Translations under genes and position numbers: made by a program
Shown: piece by piece, positions 8,941-20,444 of the stretch
Numbering within the stretch: the first letter of the stretch is position 1
Layout: every line of letters begins with the position of its first letter
Source: Gibbsiella quercinecans
GTDB taxonomy: Bacteria; Pseudomonadota; Gammaproteobacteria; Enterobacterales; Enterobacteriaceae
Length of the DNA: 64,000 nt
Assembly: GCF_002291425.1 (NCBI RefSeq)
Contig: NZ_CP014136.1
Location: forward strand, 3,596,001-3,660,000
Direction: 5' to 3'
The notes under the pieces: generated by a model
The model's input: the letters and a program-made list of their open reading frames with translations, nothing else
What the model was told of the DNA's origin: nothing
The model's database searches: none

Positions 8941-10458
8941 ATGTCTGAGCAACAACCACAAGGCGCCGAGCACGCGTCAGAACTGAATAACGAGCTGCAG
9001 GCTCGCCGGGAAAAACTGGCGCTGCTGCGCGAGAAGGGCATTGCGTTCCCGAACGATTTCCGCCGCGACAGCATTTCTGACAAGCTGCACGCCGAATACG
9101 ACGGCAAAGACAACGAAGAGCTGGAAGCGCTGGGCATCGAAGTTACCGTTGCCGGCCGCATGATGACGCGCCGTATCATGGGCAAGGCATCGTTTGTTAC
9201 CTTGCAGGACGTTGGCGGCCGTATTCAGCTTTACGTTGCGCGCGACGATCTGGCCGAAGGCATTTACAACGAACAGTTTAAAAAATGGGACTTAGGCGAC
9301 ATTCTGGGCGCCCGCGGCAAACTGTTTAAAACCAAAACCGGCGAGCTGTCTGTGCACTGCACGGAACTGCGCCTGTTGACCAAAGCGCTGCGCCCGCTGC
9401 CGGACAAATTCCACGGCCTGGCTGACCAGGAAACCCGCTATCGCCAGCGCTATCTGGATCTGATCGCTAACGACGAATCCCGCAACACGTTCAAAGTGCG
9501 TTCGCAAATCATGGCCGGCATCCGTAGCTTTATGGTCGGTCGCGGGTTTATGGAAGTAGAAACGCCGATGATGCAGGTGATCCCAGGCGGTGCGTCTGCA
9601 CGTCCGTTCATCACTCACCACAATGCGCTGGATATCGATATGTATCTGCGTATTGCGCCGGAACTGTATCTGAAGCGCCTGGTGGTCGGCGGCTTTGAAC
9701 GCGTATTCGAAATCAACCGTAACTTCCGCAATGAAGGCGTCTCCCCACGCCACAACCCAGAGTTCACCATGATGGAACTCTATATGGCATATGCGGATTA
9801 CAAAGATCTGATCGAACTGACCGAAACCCTGTTCCGCACGCTGGCGCAAGACGTATTGGGCACGCCGCAGGTGCAGTATGGCGACGAGGTGTTCGACTTC
9901 AGCAAGCCATTTGAAAAGCTGACGATGAAAGAGGCGATTAAAAAGTATCGCCCGGAAACCGATCTGGCCGATCTGGACGACATGGCGAAAACCCTCGCCA
10001 TTGCTGAATCTATCGGCATCAACGTCGAAAAAAGCTGGGGCCTGGGCCGCGTTGTCACCGAGATCTTCGAAGAAGTGGCGGAAAGCCATCTGATTCAGCC
10101 GACCTTTATTACCGAATATCCGGCGGAAGTTTCCCCGCTGGCGCGCCGTAATGACGTTAACCCGGAAATCACCGATCGCTTTGAATTCTTCATCGGCGGC
10201 CGTGAAATCGGCAACGGTTTCTCTGAGCTGAACGATGCGGAAGATCAGGCGCAGCGCTTTGCCGATCAGGTTGCGGCGAAGGATGCGGGCGATGACGAAG
10301 CGATGTTCTATGACGAAGATTACGTTACCGCGCTGGAGCACGGCCTGCCGCCAACCGCAGGGTTGGGCATCGGTATCGACCGTATGGTGATGCTGTTTAC
10401 CAACAGCCACACCATCCGCGACGTGATTCTGTTCCCGGCGATGCGCCCAAGTAAGTAA
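8941..10458 (+). CDS. lysS: Lysyl-tRNA synthetase (class II)
   Basis: The 505-residue class II enzyme charges tRNA-Lys. An N-terminal OB-fold anticodon-binding domain (about residues 60-150) precedes the catalytic core. Motif 2 is visible around [15 protein letters not shown] and motif 3 near the C-terminus in [13 protein letters not shown]. The ATG lies nine bases after the prfB stop with GAGGAACG upstream. There is one lysyl-tRNA synthetase gene in the window. A clear intrinsic terminator follows. Confidence 0.97.
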   Translation: MSEQQPQGAEHASELNNELQARREKLALLREKGIAFPNDFRRDSISDKLHAEYDGKDNEELEALGIEVTVAGRMMTRRIMGKASFVTLQDVGGRIQLYVARDDLAEGIYNEQFKKWDLGDILGARGKLFKTKTGELSVHCTELRLLTKALRPLPDKFHGLADQETRYRQRYLDLIANDESRNTFKVRSQIMAGIRSFMVGRGFMEVETPMMQVIPGGASARPFITHHNALDIDMYLRIAPELYLKRLVVGGFERVFEINRNFRNEGVSPRHNPEFTMMELYMAYADYKDLIELTETLFRTLAQDVLGTPQVQYGDEVFDFSKPFEKLTMKEAIKKYRPETDLADLDDMAKTLAIAESIGINVEKSWGLGRVVTEIFEEVAESHLIQPTFITEYPAEVSPLARRNDVNPEITDRFEFFIGGREIGNGFSELNDAEDQAQRFADQVAAKDAGDDEAMFYDEDYVTALEHGLPPTAGLGIGIDRMVMLFTNSHTIRDVILFPAMRPSK

Positions 10459-10479
10459 GCGCAGCCTTTCGTCCTGGAT

Positions 10480-10513
10480 AAAAACCGATATGGCTCGCCG
10501 TATCGGTTTTTTT
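10480..10513 (+). terminator. Intrinsic terminator of prfB-lysS
   Basis: A 10-bp stem (AAAACCGATA / TATCGGTTTT) with a 10-base loop is followed by more T residues, 22 bp after the lysS stop. Confidence 0.92.
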
Positions 10514-10623
10514 ATGTGCAGCCGAGCACTACGGTTTGCTAACTGCCTAAATTATCGGCAGTTAAGCGCTATCTCCGCTTGCCCGGCGCAGATAACCGGT
10601 TATAATGCCAAGCGCACACCCAA

Positions 10624-10697
10624 GCGGGCGTAGTTCAATGGTAGAACGAGAGCTTCCCAAGCTCTATACGAGGGTTCGATTCCCTTCGCCCGCTCCA
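10624..10697 (+). tRNA. glyU: tRNA-Gly (anticodon CCC)
   Basis: The 74-base gene folds as a standard cloverleaf: acceptor stem GCGGGCG / CGCCCGC, discriminator T, and encoded CCA at 10695-10697. The anticodon stem is AGAGC / GCTCT around loop TTCCCAA, so the anticodon is CCC. The T-arm carries GGTTCGATTCC. It matches E. coli glyU as I remember it. The 3' part serves as the attachment site of the island described below. Confidence 0.97.
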
Positions 10698-10699
10698 AA
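10680..10699 (+). repeat. attL-type direct repeat at the glyU 3' end
   Basis: The 20-bp sequence ttcccttcgcccgctccaaa covers the T-arm/acceptor 3' end of glyU plus two flanking bases. It occurs again, identical and in the same orientation, at 27748-27767. Duplication of a tRNA 3' end is the normal scar of site-specific integration. Confidence 0.85.
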
Positions 10700-11271
10700 C
10701 AAACCTTCCTCAAGTTCCTATTAGTTACGTTGCCCTGCAAAGCAGTTACAACTTTAGCCATCCATTGTACTACGCCCATACCTGTCGTGTGATTGGTCTG
10801 TGGTACAGGGGGGCATATCATCATGCTGGCAGTCGTTCCATCGTTCATACTGCGACAGTCCAACATGAACAAAAGATGCCTTTACCAAGGCTTTAAATCT
10901 CTCCCAAACAGCGGCGCTTACGACGACCTTAGCGCGGGATAAACAGGCGATATGATGGGATTCCTAACCAGTCCGGGAAAGTGGCTGGCTCTACCCCGTT
11001 TCGTGTATACGATAATGCACTCCTGACTCACTGATCGTTACCGCTGAAAATCTGACGCTATGCCTAACGGTGCTGATCGATGGATGTACCCATCACGGCG
11101 CTTTATGGTTTTTATTGTCTAGATGCTGACCGCTTGAGTTAGAAATGTCGGCGCTTTTGTTGGCAGAGGTATACCTGTTGTGGGCTGGGTGATTCTGGCA
11201 ACGGATGTATCAGAAATTAGCTATCGTACTGTAGTTAAGTACAACGCGATCGCCAGGGGGAATGATAAACT
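10700..11271. other. 572-bp gene-free stretch at the island's left end
   Basis: No reading frame here has a plausible ribosome site and protein-like composition on either strand. Frames running back through the tRNA are artefacts. It is where an integrase gene would be expected next to the tRNA, but I see no recombinase motif. The last part presumably holds the promoter of the DUF1493 gene. Confidence 0.5.
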
Positions 11272-11610
11272 ATGGCAATAGATAACATCGAGCAACGCAT
11301 CTTTGAGTTGGTGAGAAAACATGATGGTATCTACCTGTTTAAAAAGCCAACACTGACCCATGAAACCGATCTTGACAGCGATCTCAATCTTGAGGATGAC
11401 GAGGCGCTGGCGCTCATGGAAGAGTTTTTTTCAACGTTCAGTGTTGATAAGGGGAATTTTTCCATTAAAACCTATTACCCACCGGATCCACCGCTAAGTG
11501 TTGTCCTTAACCCATTTAAGAAAACGGAACCCGTCCCCGTCCCCGTTCCCGATTTTACTATCGGTATGCTGATTGAATCCGCCAAGGCTGGCCGCTGGCT
11601 TTACGATTAA
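11272..11610 (+). CDS. DUF1493 family protein (acyl-carrier-like fold)
   Basis: This is a small acidic 112-residue protein of the enterobacterial DUF1493 group, which is structurally reminiscent of acyl carrier proteins. Visible family features are TDLDSDLNLEDDEALALMEEF (residues about 31-51), a proline-valine stretch (EPVPVPVPDF), and the conserved end FTIGMLIESAKAGRWLYD. There is no DSL phosphopantetheine site. The ATG has a purine-rich AGGGGG nine bases upstream. The function of the family is unknown. In other genomes such genes often lie in accessory regions, which fits this island. Confidence 0.75.
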   Translation: MAIDNIEQRIFELVRKHDGIYLFKKPTLTHETDLDSDLNLEDDEALALMEEFFSTFSVDKGNFSIKTYYPPDPPLSVVLNPFKKTEPVPVPVPDFTIGMLIESAKAGRWLYD

Positions 11611-11611
11611 C

Positions 11612-11640
11612 AGGAGGAATAAACTGCAACCCTTCCTCCT
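11612..11640 (+). terminator. Hairpin after the DUF1493 gene
   Basis: An 8-bp stem AGGAGGAA / TTCCTCCT with a 13-base loop starts two bases after the stop codon. No T-run follows. Confidence 0.4.
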
Positions 11641-11665
11641 AATCCCATGAGATTAAACCTACTTG

Positions 11666-11980
11666 TTATTTTATGGGGGAAAAGCTACTAGGAACAAGAA
11701 TTCTACTTTCCTGTTTTTCTAACATAGGTAAGGCTAAAGGAATAAAATCTGTTAGCCACCTTTTATCCTGGTAAAGTTGCTGACGCTTTTTAACCCTTAC
11801 ATCTAGACTATCATATTCCCAAATGTGGATAACTTGATTTAGTTCTCCCGATTCTGTCTGCCAATAGCCAATAAGCTTTGAGTATTTGGATATTATAGGA
11901 AGCCCAACATCTTCAAATAATTTTATATAATTTGCCAACTTCCCTATCTTGACTGTATAAGTCCGCATTTCATAAAACAT
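11666..11980 (-). CDS. NIPSNAP family protein
   Basis: The product is 104 residues beginning MFYEMRTYTVKIGKL, which is the classic NIPSNAP opening, followed by the ferredoxin-like dimeric alpha/beta barrel pattern (LIGYWQTESGELNQVIHIWEYDS). NIPSNAP proteins are small cytoplasmic proteins of poorly known role. The frame continues upstream for 53 codons, but ATG 11980 aligns with the family start and the upstream part does not resemble the family. The gene is AT-rich compared with its surroundings, consistent with acquisition. Confidence 0.8.
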   Translation of the reverse strand: MFYEMRTYTVKIGKLANYIKLFEDVGLPIISKYSKLIGYWQTESGELNQVIHIWEYDSLDVRVKKRQQLYQDKRWLTDFIPLALPMLEKQESRILVPSSFSPIK

Positions 11981-12585
11981 AAATAATGCCTTTATGTATT
12001 GAATAGTTCTACTAATATAGAACACCCGCAAGGGTTTTCCGTCAAGGTAAATTCCTTCATCCACCAGAAACGGGACGATTTGCGACGGCGGCAGGCTATG
12101 CATGGCAAAGATTTCTTCACCTTGAGGAATCAACAGCACCAGCGGTGGGAGACAACTATCCTGACAGAGGGGGGCGTTCCACGTTCTTACCGCGATAGCA
12201 CAACAAGGAACAAAAAGCGTGCATCTGGCATAACTCCCAAAAACTTTCAGTGAAGCGTATTTGAGCTCGATGCCCCAAATGCCACATATCGAGACGACCG
12301 CGCAAGGATGGTAATTCCCCGAAAAAGCAGAGTGACAGTAATTTGCTTTTGAACGCTCTCAAAGATTTGTAACGTTCCTGCGGAACGCATGAATGAAAAT
12401 CTATCGCCCACATCTTGTGCCATTATCAAACCAGGCGATCGATCTGCTTAATCAACTTAAGCCCATTACGGGGGCAACATCGCTGTTATTCCCTGCCCCC
12501 CGCCATCTTCACAAATAAATATACAGTTCTAAGCAGTCATAAGACTGAACGCTATATAACAAAATTGTCGGGGTTTTTGGGTTGG
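11981..12585. other. Region without a confident gene, possible gene remnant
   Basis: On the minus strand an open frame from about 12340 into 11981 joins the NIPSNAP frame without a convincing start. Its part near 12000-12130 (LPPSQIVPFLVDEGIYLDGK) looks protein-like, which suggests the remains of an older gene cut off at its 5' end. I do not recognise a family. The rest (12140-12585) shows nothing I can name. Confidence 0.3.
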
Positions 12586-13362
12586 TTAAATTGGTTTTGA
12601 ATTCAGATTTATCTCGTTAATAATGCACTCAGGTTCTTCACTGAGAGGCATATTGTCCATATCTAAAACCCCATCATTTTTTTGGGGATTATCAGTCCGC
12701 AGGTCTGCAAACAGCGGGGTAAGATCCTGCTGTGCTTTTCCTCGTACAGCCACCAGCTCAAACGTTTTATTTTTTGCTGCATCGTTGCTCAGCGCACTGA
12801 CCAGAACCTGGGCGATTTGCTCTCTGGATACCACGCCGTCCTCCGGCGTTCCGGCATGGCGTCGATCGCCCTGAAGCATGACGATCCTGTGCTCATCATC
12901 ATTGTTGTAATCAAACCAGCCCGGCCTGACGATGGTATAGGGATGACCACTAGCCCTGACCAGACGCTCGGCACGCCTTTTCCAGTCGTGAACCTCAGTG
13001 CGTTGATTCCATGTACTGAGCCGCTCAGTGACGCCAATCGTTGTCATTAAGGCTATGCGAATAGGCTTATCCTTGAACATTTTCAGGACATTACGCACAC
13101 CGCCATAATCTATCACTCTGGCGCCAATACGCCCCTGGCCATCGGAACCGAGAGTAAAAATGACAGCATCAATATCTTTCGGTAAATCGGTGAGTGTTTC
13201 AGGCATTGAAACATCGCCGTAAAAAATATCAGCTCCACGAGGAAGTAATTTTACTTTGCGCCGATTTCTGACCAGGGCCACGGCTTGATGGCCCATTTCA
13301 ATGGCGGTATTCATGACACGAAGACCAATGCTTCCTGTCGCCCCGGCAACGAGTATTTTCAT
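12586..13362 (-). CDS. NAD(P)-binding SDR-like oxidoreductase
   Basis: The 258-residue atypical short-chain dehydrogenase (NAD(P)H-binding, PF13460 type) opens with the Rossmann motif GATGSIG (residues 7-13). An arginine-rich turn (VRNRRKVKLL) suits NADPH. It has the DAVIFTLGS stretch after beta-4, and GWFDYNNDDEHR in place of a canonical YxxxK. Such proteins act as NADPH-dependent reductases or sugar-nucleotide-like sensors. The substrate is unknown. It is divergent from a LysR gene with about 150 bp between starts, and that regulator probably controls it. Confidence 0.85.
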   Translation of the reverse strand: MKILVAGATGSIGLRVMNTAIEMGHQAVALVRNRRKVKLLPRGADIFYGDVSMPETLTDLPKDIDAVIFTLGSDGQGRIGARVIDYGGVRNVLKMFKDKPIRIALMTTIGVTERLSTWNQRTEVHDWKRRAERLVRASGHPYTIVRPGWFDYNNDDEHRIVMLQGDRRHAGTPEDGVVSREQIAQVLVSALSNDAAKNKTFELVAVRGKAQQDLTPLFADLRTDNPQKNDGVLDMDNMPLSEEPECIINEINLNSKPI

Positions 13363-13471
13363 GATAAACCTTCTGATAATTCAGACTTATTTTCGATACA
13401 GCCAGAATATCAATTATCATTATTGTCAGTAATGGGGCTAAAATGATTGTGTCTATGAACACCCTTCATAA

Positions 13472-14403
<932 letters not shown>

Positions 14404-14404
<1 letters not shown>

Positions 14405-14431
14405 CGGGTCCGTTATCCGCTGCGGACCCGT
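14404..14431. terminator. Bidirectional hairpin between LysR and aldo/keto reductase genes
   Basis: A perfect 9-bp stem (ACGGGTCCG / CGGACCCGT) with a 10-base loop starts at the last base of the LysR stop codon and ends eight bases from the convergent stop. Confidence 0.55.
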
Positions 14432-14438
14432 GCGGGAA

Positions 14439-16354
<1,916 letters not shown>

Positions 16355-16458
16355 TTATTCGATTAGATGGGGTAATTAGCTAGGGTTTATTAGATGTGTT
16401 CATTAATTTAGAGGGGGGATGGTCGGCTTTGTGCCAAGAAGCGGACATTGCGTACGCA

Positions 16459-16492
16459 TAAAAAAAGGGGTACTGCCTATGGCAATCCCCCC
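16459..16492 (-). terminator. Intrinsic terminator of the glyoxalase-fold gene
   Basis: Read on the minus strand, a G-rich/C-rich hairpin (GGGGG...GCC / GGC...CCCC, loop ATA) is followed by seven T residues, 16 bp past the stop at 16508. Confidence 0.8.
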
Positions 16493-16507
16493 TATCGAGA
16501 ATAATAA

Positions 16508-17038
16508 TCAGCTTTGACAGAACCGGAGCCGGTTCCCAAATGGATCGAAAACTTCCAGAATATCTCCCCAGTCCTGCTTCACAATTTCCGGGTGGCCATA
16601 GCCATATTTTTTTTCGTGTAGCTGGTCTCTGAACAACTCAATATTCTGCATAGGGATAAATATCGTTGCTCCCGGACTAGCGTCACCATGGTGTTCAGAG
16701 AGGTGCAACTGCAGACCCTCTCGTGCAATGCCCAGATACAAAGGTAAGCTGGGCTCGAACCGGTGTTCAAATTCAACGCTGAATGACAGAAATTCGAGAT
16801 AGAACTCTCGCGCTTTGCGCTCATCAAACATTCGTAAAATGGGTATAGACTTGATGAGATGTATTTGAGGCTGAGGAACTTGTGGGGTCAACGCAGCCGA
16901 TGCCGTGTTCCAGTCCCTGTAGCCTAACTGGTGTGAAACAGTTTCGAGTGCGACGGAATAAGAAATTTTATGACCATGCATTTGGAGAGAGTTTTTTAAC
17001 TTCGCAGCCATTTGCTTGGCTTGCTCAATTGATAACAT
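16508..17038 (-). CDS. Glyoxalase superfamily protein with N-terminal helical domain
   Basis: The product has 176 residues. Residues 1-50 form the small helical domain often fused to this group (AKQMAAKLKNSL, then HQLGYRDWNTASAAL). Residues 60-176 form a vicinal-oxygen-chelate fold, with the end LEVFDPFGNRLRFCQS typical of bleomycin-resistance / glyoxalase-like proteins. Such proteins bind or modify small toxic molecules. The ligand is unknown. It is a single-gene unit with its own terminator. Confidence 0.85.
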   Translation of the reverse strand: MLSIEQAKQMAAKLKNSLQMHGHKISYSVALETVSHQLGYRDWNTASAALTPQVPQPQIHLIKSIPILRMFDERKAREFYLEFLSFSVEFEHRFEPSLPLYLGIAREGLQLHLSEHHGDASPGATIFIPMQNIELFRDQLHEKKYGYGHPEIVKQDWGDILEVFDPFGNRLRFCQS

Positions 17039-17395
17039 AATTTCTCCTGTCGTCAGGAAACAATGGTGCCCGCATTACCAAATCCCGACCGTCAAGAGGG
17101 GTTAAATCAATGAGGTTGAGGACGAACATGCTTTCACCTTTTCCATACAGGAAGCGAGCGGCAGGCAGCACGGGCCTTAAATGAGAATATACAGGCCCGG
17201 CAAATAGAACAAGTGTTCAGGTCCGGATGGGTACATTCTCAGCGTACACGATTCTGCGGCTGCCAAATCTCAAACACAATTAGCCCAGTTTCTGCTTCTC
17301 GCTCAAAGCAGACCGTCACGTTCCCATTTTATTTTTTTGATAAAACTGATGTTTGTATTGAGCCTTCATTGATGAAGACTCAATACTAGCTCTTC
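17039..17395. other. 357-bp intergenic stretch with a long hairpin
   Basis: There is no convincing gene. Next to the hydrolase stop there is a 15-bp hairpin with one mismatch (arms 17355-17369 and 17372-17386, GTATTGAG...CTCAATAC), which probably ends the minus-strand operon, although no T-run follows. The part next to 17038 holds the promoter of the glyoxalase-fold gene. Confidence 0.5.
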
Positions 17396-18460
17396 CTATT
17401 GCAGATCCTTTTCTTTCAGGAATTTACTCACCAAATCAGCAATCTGCACATTGTTGAGGTCAGAGAACGGGAAGTGGGTATTACCTTTGATCCCTATCTC
17501 GGGCAAATGCGTCACCGTCACATCTCCGCCATGCTTGTTCACCACGTCACGCCACTCACGAGCCATCGCCAGACGTACGCGCCAGCTGTCCTGCGCAGGC
17601 ATAGCTACAGGTTTATCCGGTATGTTATCGCCATAAATAATCAGAACCGGGATTTTGGTCAGCGCCATAAACTGCTCCATTGGCACAGGCTCACCCTTCA
17701 GCGTATCAAACGCGCTTGGCATAGGGGCAGGGAGTTCTTTCTCCGGGAAGACAAAGCTGCTGCCAGGCTCAAAGGCGACAATGGCTTTAACCTTGTCGTT
17801 TTTCATCGCCGTATACCAGCCTGGTCCGCCACCCTGAGAGTGGGTGAAGAGGATCGCCGGGCCGGATTTATCCACTACTGCGGACATCGCATCAGAGATA
17901 ACATTGATATCAAACGGCCCGGTATTTGGGGTCATCTGACGGAAATACTGATTCAACGCTTCTTTGTCGTGAGAGAACTGAACGCCTTTAAAATACTCTG
18001 GCCACACGCCAACGCGGAACTGGTTGAACCACATCTGTTCATCCGGTTTAGGTGTAACAGTACCTTCTACAGTCGTGCGCCCGGCGCTGCCCCTACGTGG
18101 CTGATCGACAAGATAGGTTGAGAACCCGCGACGCAGGAAAATGTTCTGAAAACCTTCACGACCATCCGGGGTGCTTTCCCAGGTACGGGAGAACTGACCT
18201 GCGCCATGCAGCATGACGATAGGGTATTTATGCGGATTCTCCGGGATTTGGTAGAACACAGACGCATGATCGCCATGGTAGGTTTGGCCGGCAGAATCCA
18301 GCGGCTTTTTCGCGTCAAATGTTCCAGGCGCGGTGATGATAGTGCCACCAGCAGAAAAGCTTCCCTGTTCCTGAATGACCAGCGGCTCGGCGTATACCGA
18401 CTGAGCCACCAGGCCACCCGCCATTACGCAGATGGCCAGCGTTTTTAAGATTGTCTTCAA
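17396..18460 (-). CDS. Exported alpha/beta hydrolase
   Basis: The 354-residue protein has a Sec-type signal peptide (residues 1-24, ending SVYA), so it is periplasmic. The core is an alpha/beta hydrolase: oxyanion region MLHGAGQ, nucleophile elbow FTHSQGGGP, and a late histidine near GNTHFPFSD. It is probably an esterase or lipase-like enzyme of unknown substrate. The start is TTG 18460 with AGAGG eight bases upstream, and no in-frame ATG gives a signal peptide. It follows the flavodoxin gene after 107 bp and is probably the last gene of the exported-enzyme operon. Confidence 0.85.
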   Translation of the reverse strand: MKTILKTLAICVMAGGLVAQSVYAEPLVIQEQGSFSAGGTIITAPGTFDAKKPLDSAGQTYHGDHASVFYQIPENPHKYPIVMLHGAGQFSRTWESTPDGREGFQNIFLRRGFSTYLVDQPRRGSAGRTTVEGTVTPKPDEQMWFNQFRVGVWPEYFKGVQFSHDKEALNQYFRQMTPNTGPFDINVISDAMSAVVDKSGPAILFTHSQGGGPGWYTAMKNDKVKAIVAFEPGSSFVFPEKELPAPMPSAFDTLKGEPVPMEQFMALTKIPVLIIYGDNIPDKPVAMPAQDSWRVRLAMAREWRDVVNKHGGDVTVTHLPEIGIKGNTHFPFSDLNNVQIADLVSKFLKEKDLQ

Positions 18461-18567
18461 GATTACATCCTCTGTTATGTTTGCCGTTCAATCATATCTG
18501 AGTTGTCAACGTTAATTATTTAGCACCCCTGATTGCCCTTATTTGGCAGACTCATGAATGCGGACGA

Positions 18568-19152
18568 TTAACTGCGTATTGTCTCTAACCAACTGGTGAC
18601 CGTTTCAGTTGTTCTTCGCTCCTGGTCGCATTCAATAACCAGCGGTTTTTCCCGACGCGCAGTTGGGGCGAGACTGGTAAGGATGTCGTCGCTGTCTCCT
18701 TTACCGTAGCCACCGTGAGTAATGAAGGGGATGAGTAATTTGCCCGCAAGGTTGTGGCTGCTGAGAAATGCTTGCACTACAGGCGGCACGCTGGTCCCCC
18801 AGATCGGAAAGCCTAAATACACGGTCTCGTAGCGTGAGATATCTGCGACGCTATTTTTCAATGCGGGTTTTACTCCCCGCTCACGCTCATTTTTCGCCTG
18901 TTCAACGGTCTGAAAATAGTCTTTTGGATAAGGCGTAGCTGGTTCGATTTCAAACAGATCGGTATTCAGGCTGCGGTGAATGACGCCCGCAATGACTCGT
19001 GTATTTCCGCTGCGGGAAAAGTACGCCACCAAAACACGGCTTTTACCCTGCACGTTTGCGGTTCCGGTCGCAGCTGATGCCAAAGAAACGTTCGCCAGCG
19101 TGAGCCCGGCAAGTGCGGTGATTAACATTCTGCGGTTGGGATCATGCTCCAT
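18568..19152 (-). CDS. Exported flavodoxin-like protein
   Basis: The 194-residue product begins with an N-terminal signal that includes a twin arginine (PNRRMLITALAGLTLA), followed by an Ala-rich cleavage region. The mature part is a flavodoxin: FMN phosphate loop YFSRSGNTR, the GFPIWGTSVPP loop and the THGGYGKG loop. A folded FMN protein with a twin-arginine signal points to Tat export to the periplasm, which is unusual for a flavodoxin. It lies nine bases from the preceding gene in the same operon. Confidence 0.87.
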   Translation of the reverse strand: MEHDPNRRMLITALAGLTLANVSLASAATGTANVQGKSRVLVAYFSRSGNTRVIAGVIHRSLNTDLFEIEPATPYPKDYFQTVEQAKNERERGVKPALKNSVADISRYETVYLGFPIWGTSVPPVVQAFLSSHNLAGKLLIPFITHGGYGKGDSDDILTSLAPTARREKPLVIECDQERRTTETVTSWLETIRS

Positions 19153-19161
19153 AACCCACTC

Positions 19162-19923
19162 CTAATTGTTTGCGAGCGCCTGCTGCAGCGCCTTTTCAGC
19201 TCGCGTTGCTGCATCATTTTCGCCATGTTCACGCAGAACCTGTGCCAGCTGGCGCAGCTGCGCTGCCGTCAGGCCGACCCGCATGCTTGCTCGTGTATGC
19301 GACAGCAGTTGGGCTTCAACGCCTGGTGTGGCCGCTAACGCGCCAACCGTTGCCAGCTCACGGCTTTGCCAGTCGAGGTTATCACGGGCGAAAATGTCCC
19401 CGAACAGATGCGTTTGCAGGAATTGGTTAATGACCGGGGCAAAATCAAACAGCGGACCCTGGACGGCAGCGCCTGAGATTTTCGTCTGGTTTGCGGTACC
19501 GACACGGCGAAGCTCATCCCCGACTGGGATGGTGGCGACCGGTTCTTTGCCCTCAACGTCGTCGATGCCACGTTGTTTACGTGCTTCGACGACCTTCATC
19601 AGTTCACTAAGCGCATTCAGGCTACGGGGGAAGCCCGTATAGGCATAAAGCTGGACGAGAATCTCTTTGGTTTCGTTTATCGTGAATCCTGCGTCAAGAC
19701 CCTGATTCAGGGCTGCATTCAGCTTATCCATCTGACTGCTGGCCATCGATGCCGCAATCAACGGGATGGCCTGTTGGCTGGCTGACAGCGTATCTGAAAC
19801 CGTTTGTTCGTGGTTCATTTCTGAGGCTCCTTTATTGACGGGCGCAGCATGTGCCGCGAGACCAAAACCAAAGGTCAGCAGTACCGCTGCCGCTAATGCT
19901 TTAATGGGCGTGGTATTGTTCAT
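19162..19923 (-). CDS. Exported carboxymuconolactone-decarboxylase-like protein
   Basis: The 253-residue protein has a Sec signal (residues 1-26, FGFGLAAHA). Two CMD-type segments are visible: residues about 60-110 (LNAALNQGLDAGFTINETKE ... YTGFPRSLNAL) and about 180-235 (SRELATVGALAATPGVEAQL). The CxxC pair of AhpD-like peroxidase members is absent, so a thiol redox role is unlikely. Similar proteins occur beside cupins and flavodoxins in other bacteria. Its start overlaps the cupin gene end by 23 bp, so the two are coupled. Confidence 0.88.
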   Translation of the reverse strand: MNNTTPIKALAAAVLLTFGFGLAAHAAPVNKGASEMNHEQTVSDTLSASQQAIPLIAASMASSQMDKLNAALNQGLDAGFTINETKEILVQLYAYTGFPRSLNALSELMKVVEARKQRGIDDVEGKEPVATIPVGDELRRVGTANQTKISGAAVQGPLFDFAPVINQFLQTHLFGDIFARDNLDWQSRELATVGALAATPGVEAQLLSHTRASMRVGLTAAQLRQLAQVLREHGENDAATRAEKALQQALANN

Positions 19924-20380
19924 CTTTCACTTTCTCCATCCAGTTAACGCTTTTGCCATCCACAATCCCGGTTATCGCCAGATGCGTCATCGCGCTGCCG
20001 GGTGCCGCCCCGTGCCAGTGTTTGACGCCCGCCGGGCAAGAGACAACGTCACCGGCGCGGATAACCTGCACCGGCTGGCCTTCTTGTTGGGTGAGCCCAA
20101 CACCCGAGGTCACAATCAGCCGCTGACCTGCCGGATGCGTATGCCAGGCGGAACGGGCACCAGGCTCAAAAGTGACATAAGCCCCGGAAACATGAATGTC
20201 GTTATCTGGTTTGAAGAGAGGATCAACCCTGACGCGACCGGTAAAGTTCTCGGCTGGCCCGTACACCGCGTTCTGACTTCCTGCGGGGGCGATATGGACA
20301 GCGGGATTTTGCTCCGCTGCCCAGGATGAAAATGTGAAGAGTGGCAGTAACAGCCCGAGGTAACGTAAATGTCCGATCAT
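19901..20380 (-). CDS. Exported cupin protein
   Basis: The product has 159 residues with a signal peptide (residues 1-21, FTFSSWA), then a single cupin barrel. The metal-binding set is present as HTHPAGQ (two His plus Gln) and the second-motif His in HWHGAAP. It resembles small Mn/Fe cupins annotated as (R)-mandelonitrile-lyase-like. I chose ATG 20380 because it directly begins a signal peptide. It is the first gene of the operon cupin, CMD-like, flavodoxin, alpha/beta hydrolase. A palindromic box lies 80 bp upstream. Confidence 0.88.
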   Translation of the reverse strand: MIGHLRYLGLLLPLFTFSSWAAEQNPAVHIAPAGSQNAVYGPAENFTGRVRVDPLFKPDNDIHVSGAYVTFEPGARSAWHTHPAGQRLIVTSGVGLTQQEGQPVQVIRAGDVVSCPAGVKHWHGAAPGSAMTHLAITGIVDGKSVNWMEKVKDEQYHAH

Positions 20381-20444
20381 GCAAAGCGTCCTTATCAATG
20401 AAGAGGGAATTGCCTGCCATGATTTTATCGAGAGGGTGATGACG

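Noticed and set aside
9292..10410. 372-codon minus-strand frame opposite lysS
   Set aside because: It is an antisense shadow of lysS with no ribosome site and no domain.
10600..10872. Minus-strand open frame covering the tRNA-Gly gene
   Set aside because: It runs through a structural tRNA and its translation includes the typical artefact text of tRNA flanks. There is no ribosome site.
13405..13435. TATCATTATTGTCA near the SDR/LysR divergent promoter as a further two-component box
   Set aside because: The left half-site matches poorly (TATCA against TGACA). A LysR-type site is more likely there.
18480..18567. Another copy of the TGACA-N4-TGTCA box before the last exported hydrolase gene
   Set aside because: Only a single half-site (TTGTCAA) is present, without a partner at the right spacing.
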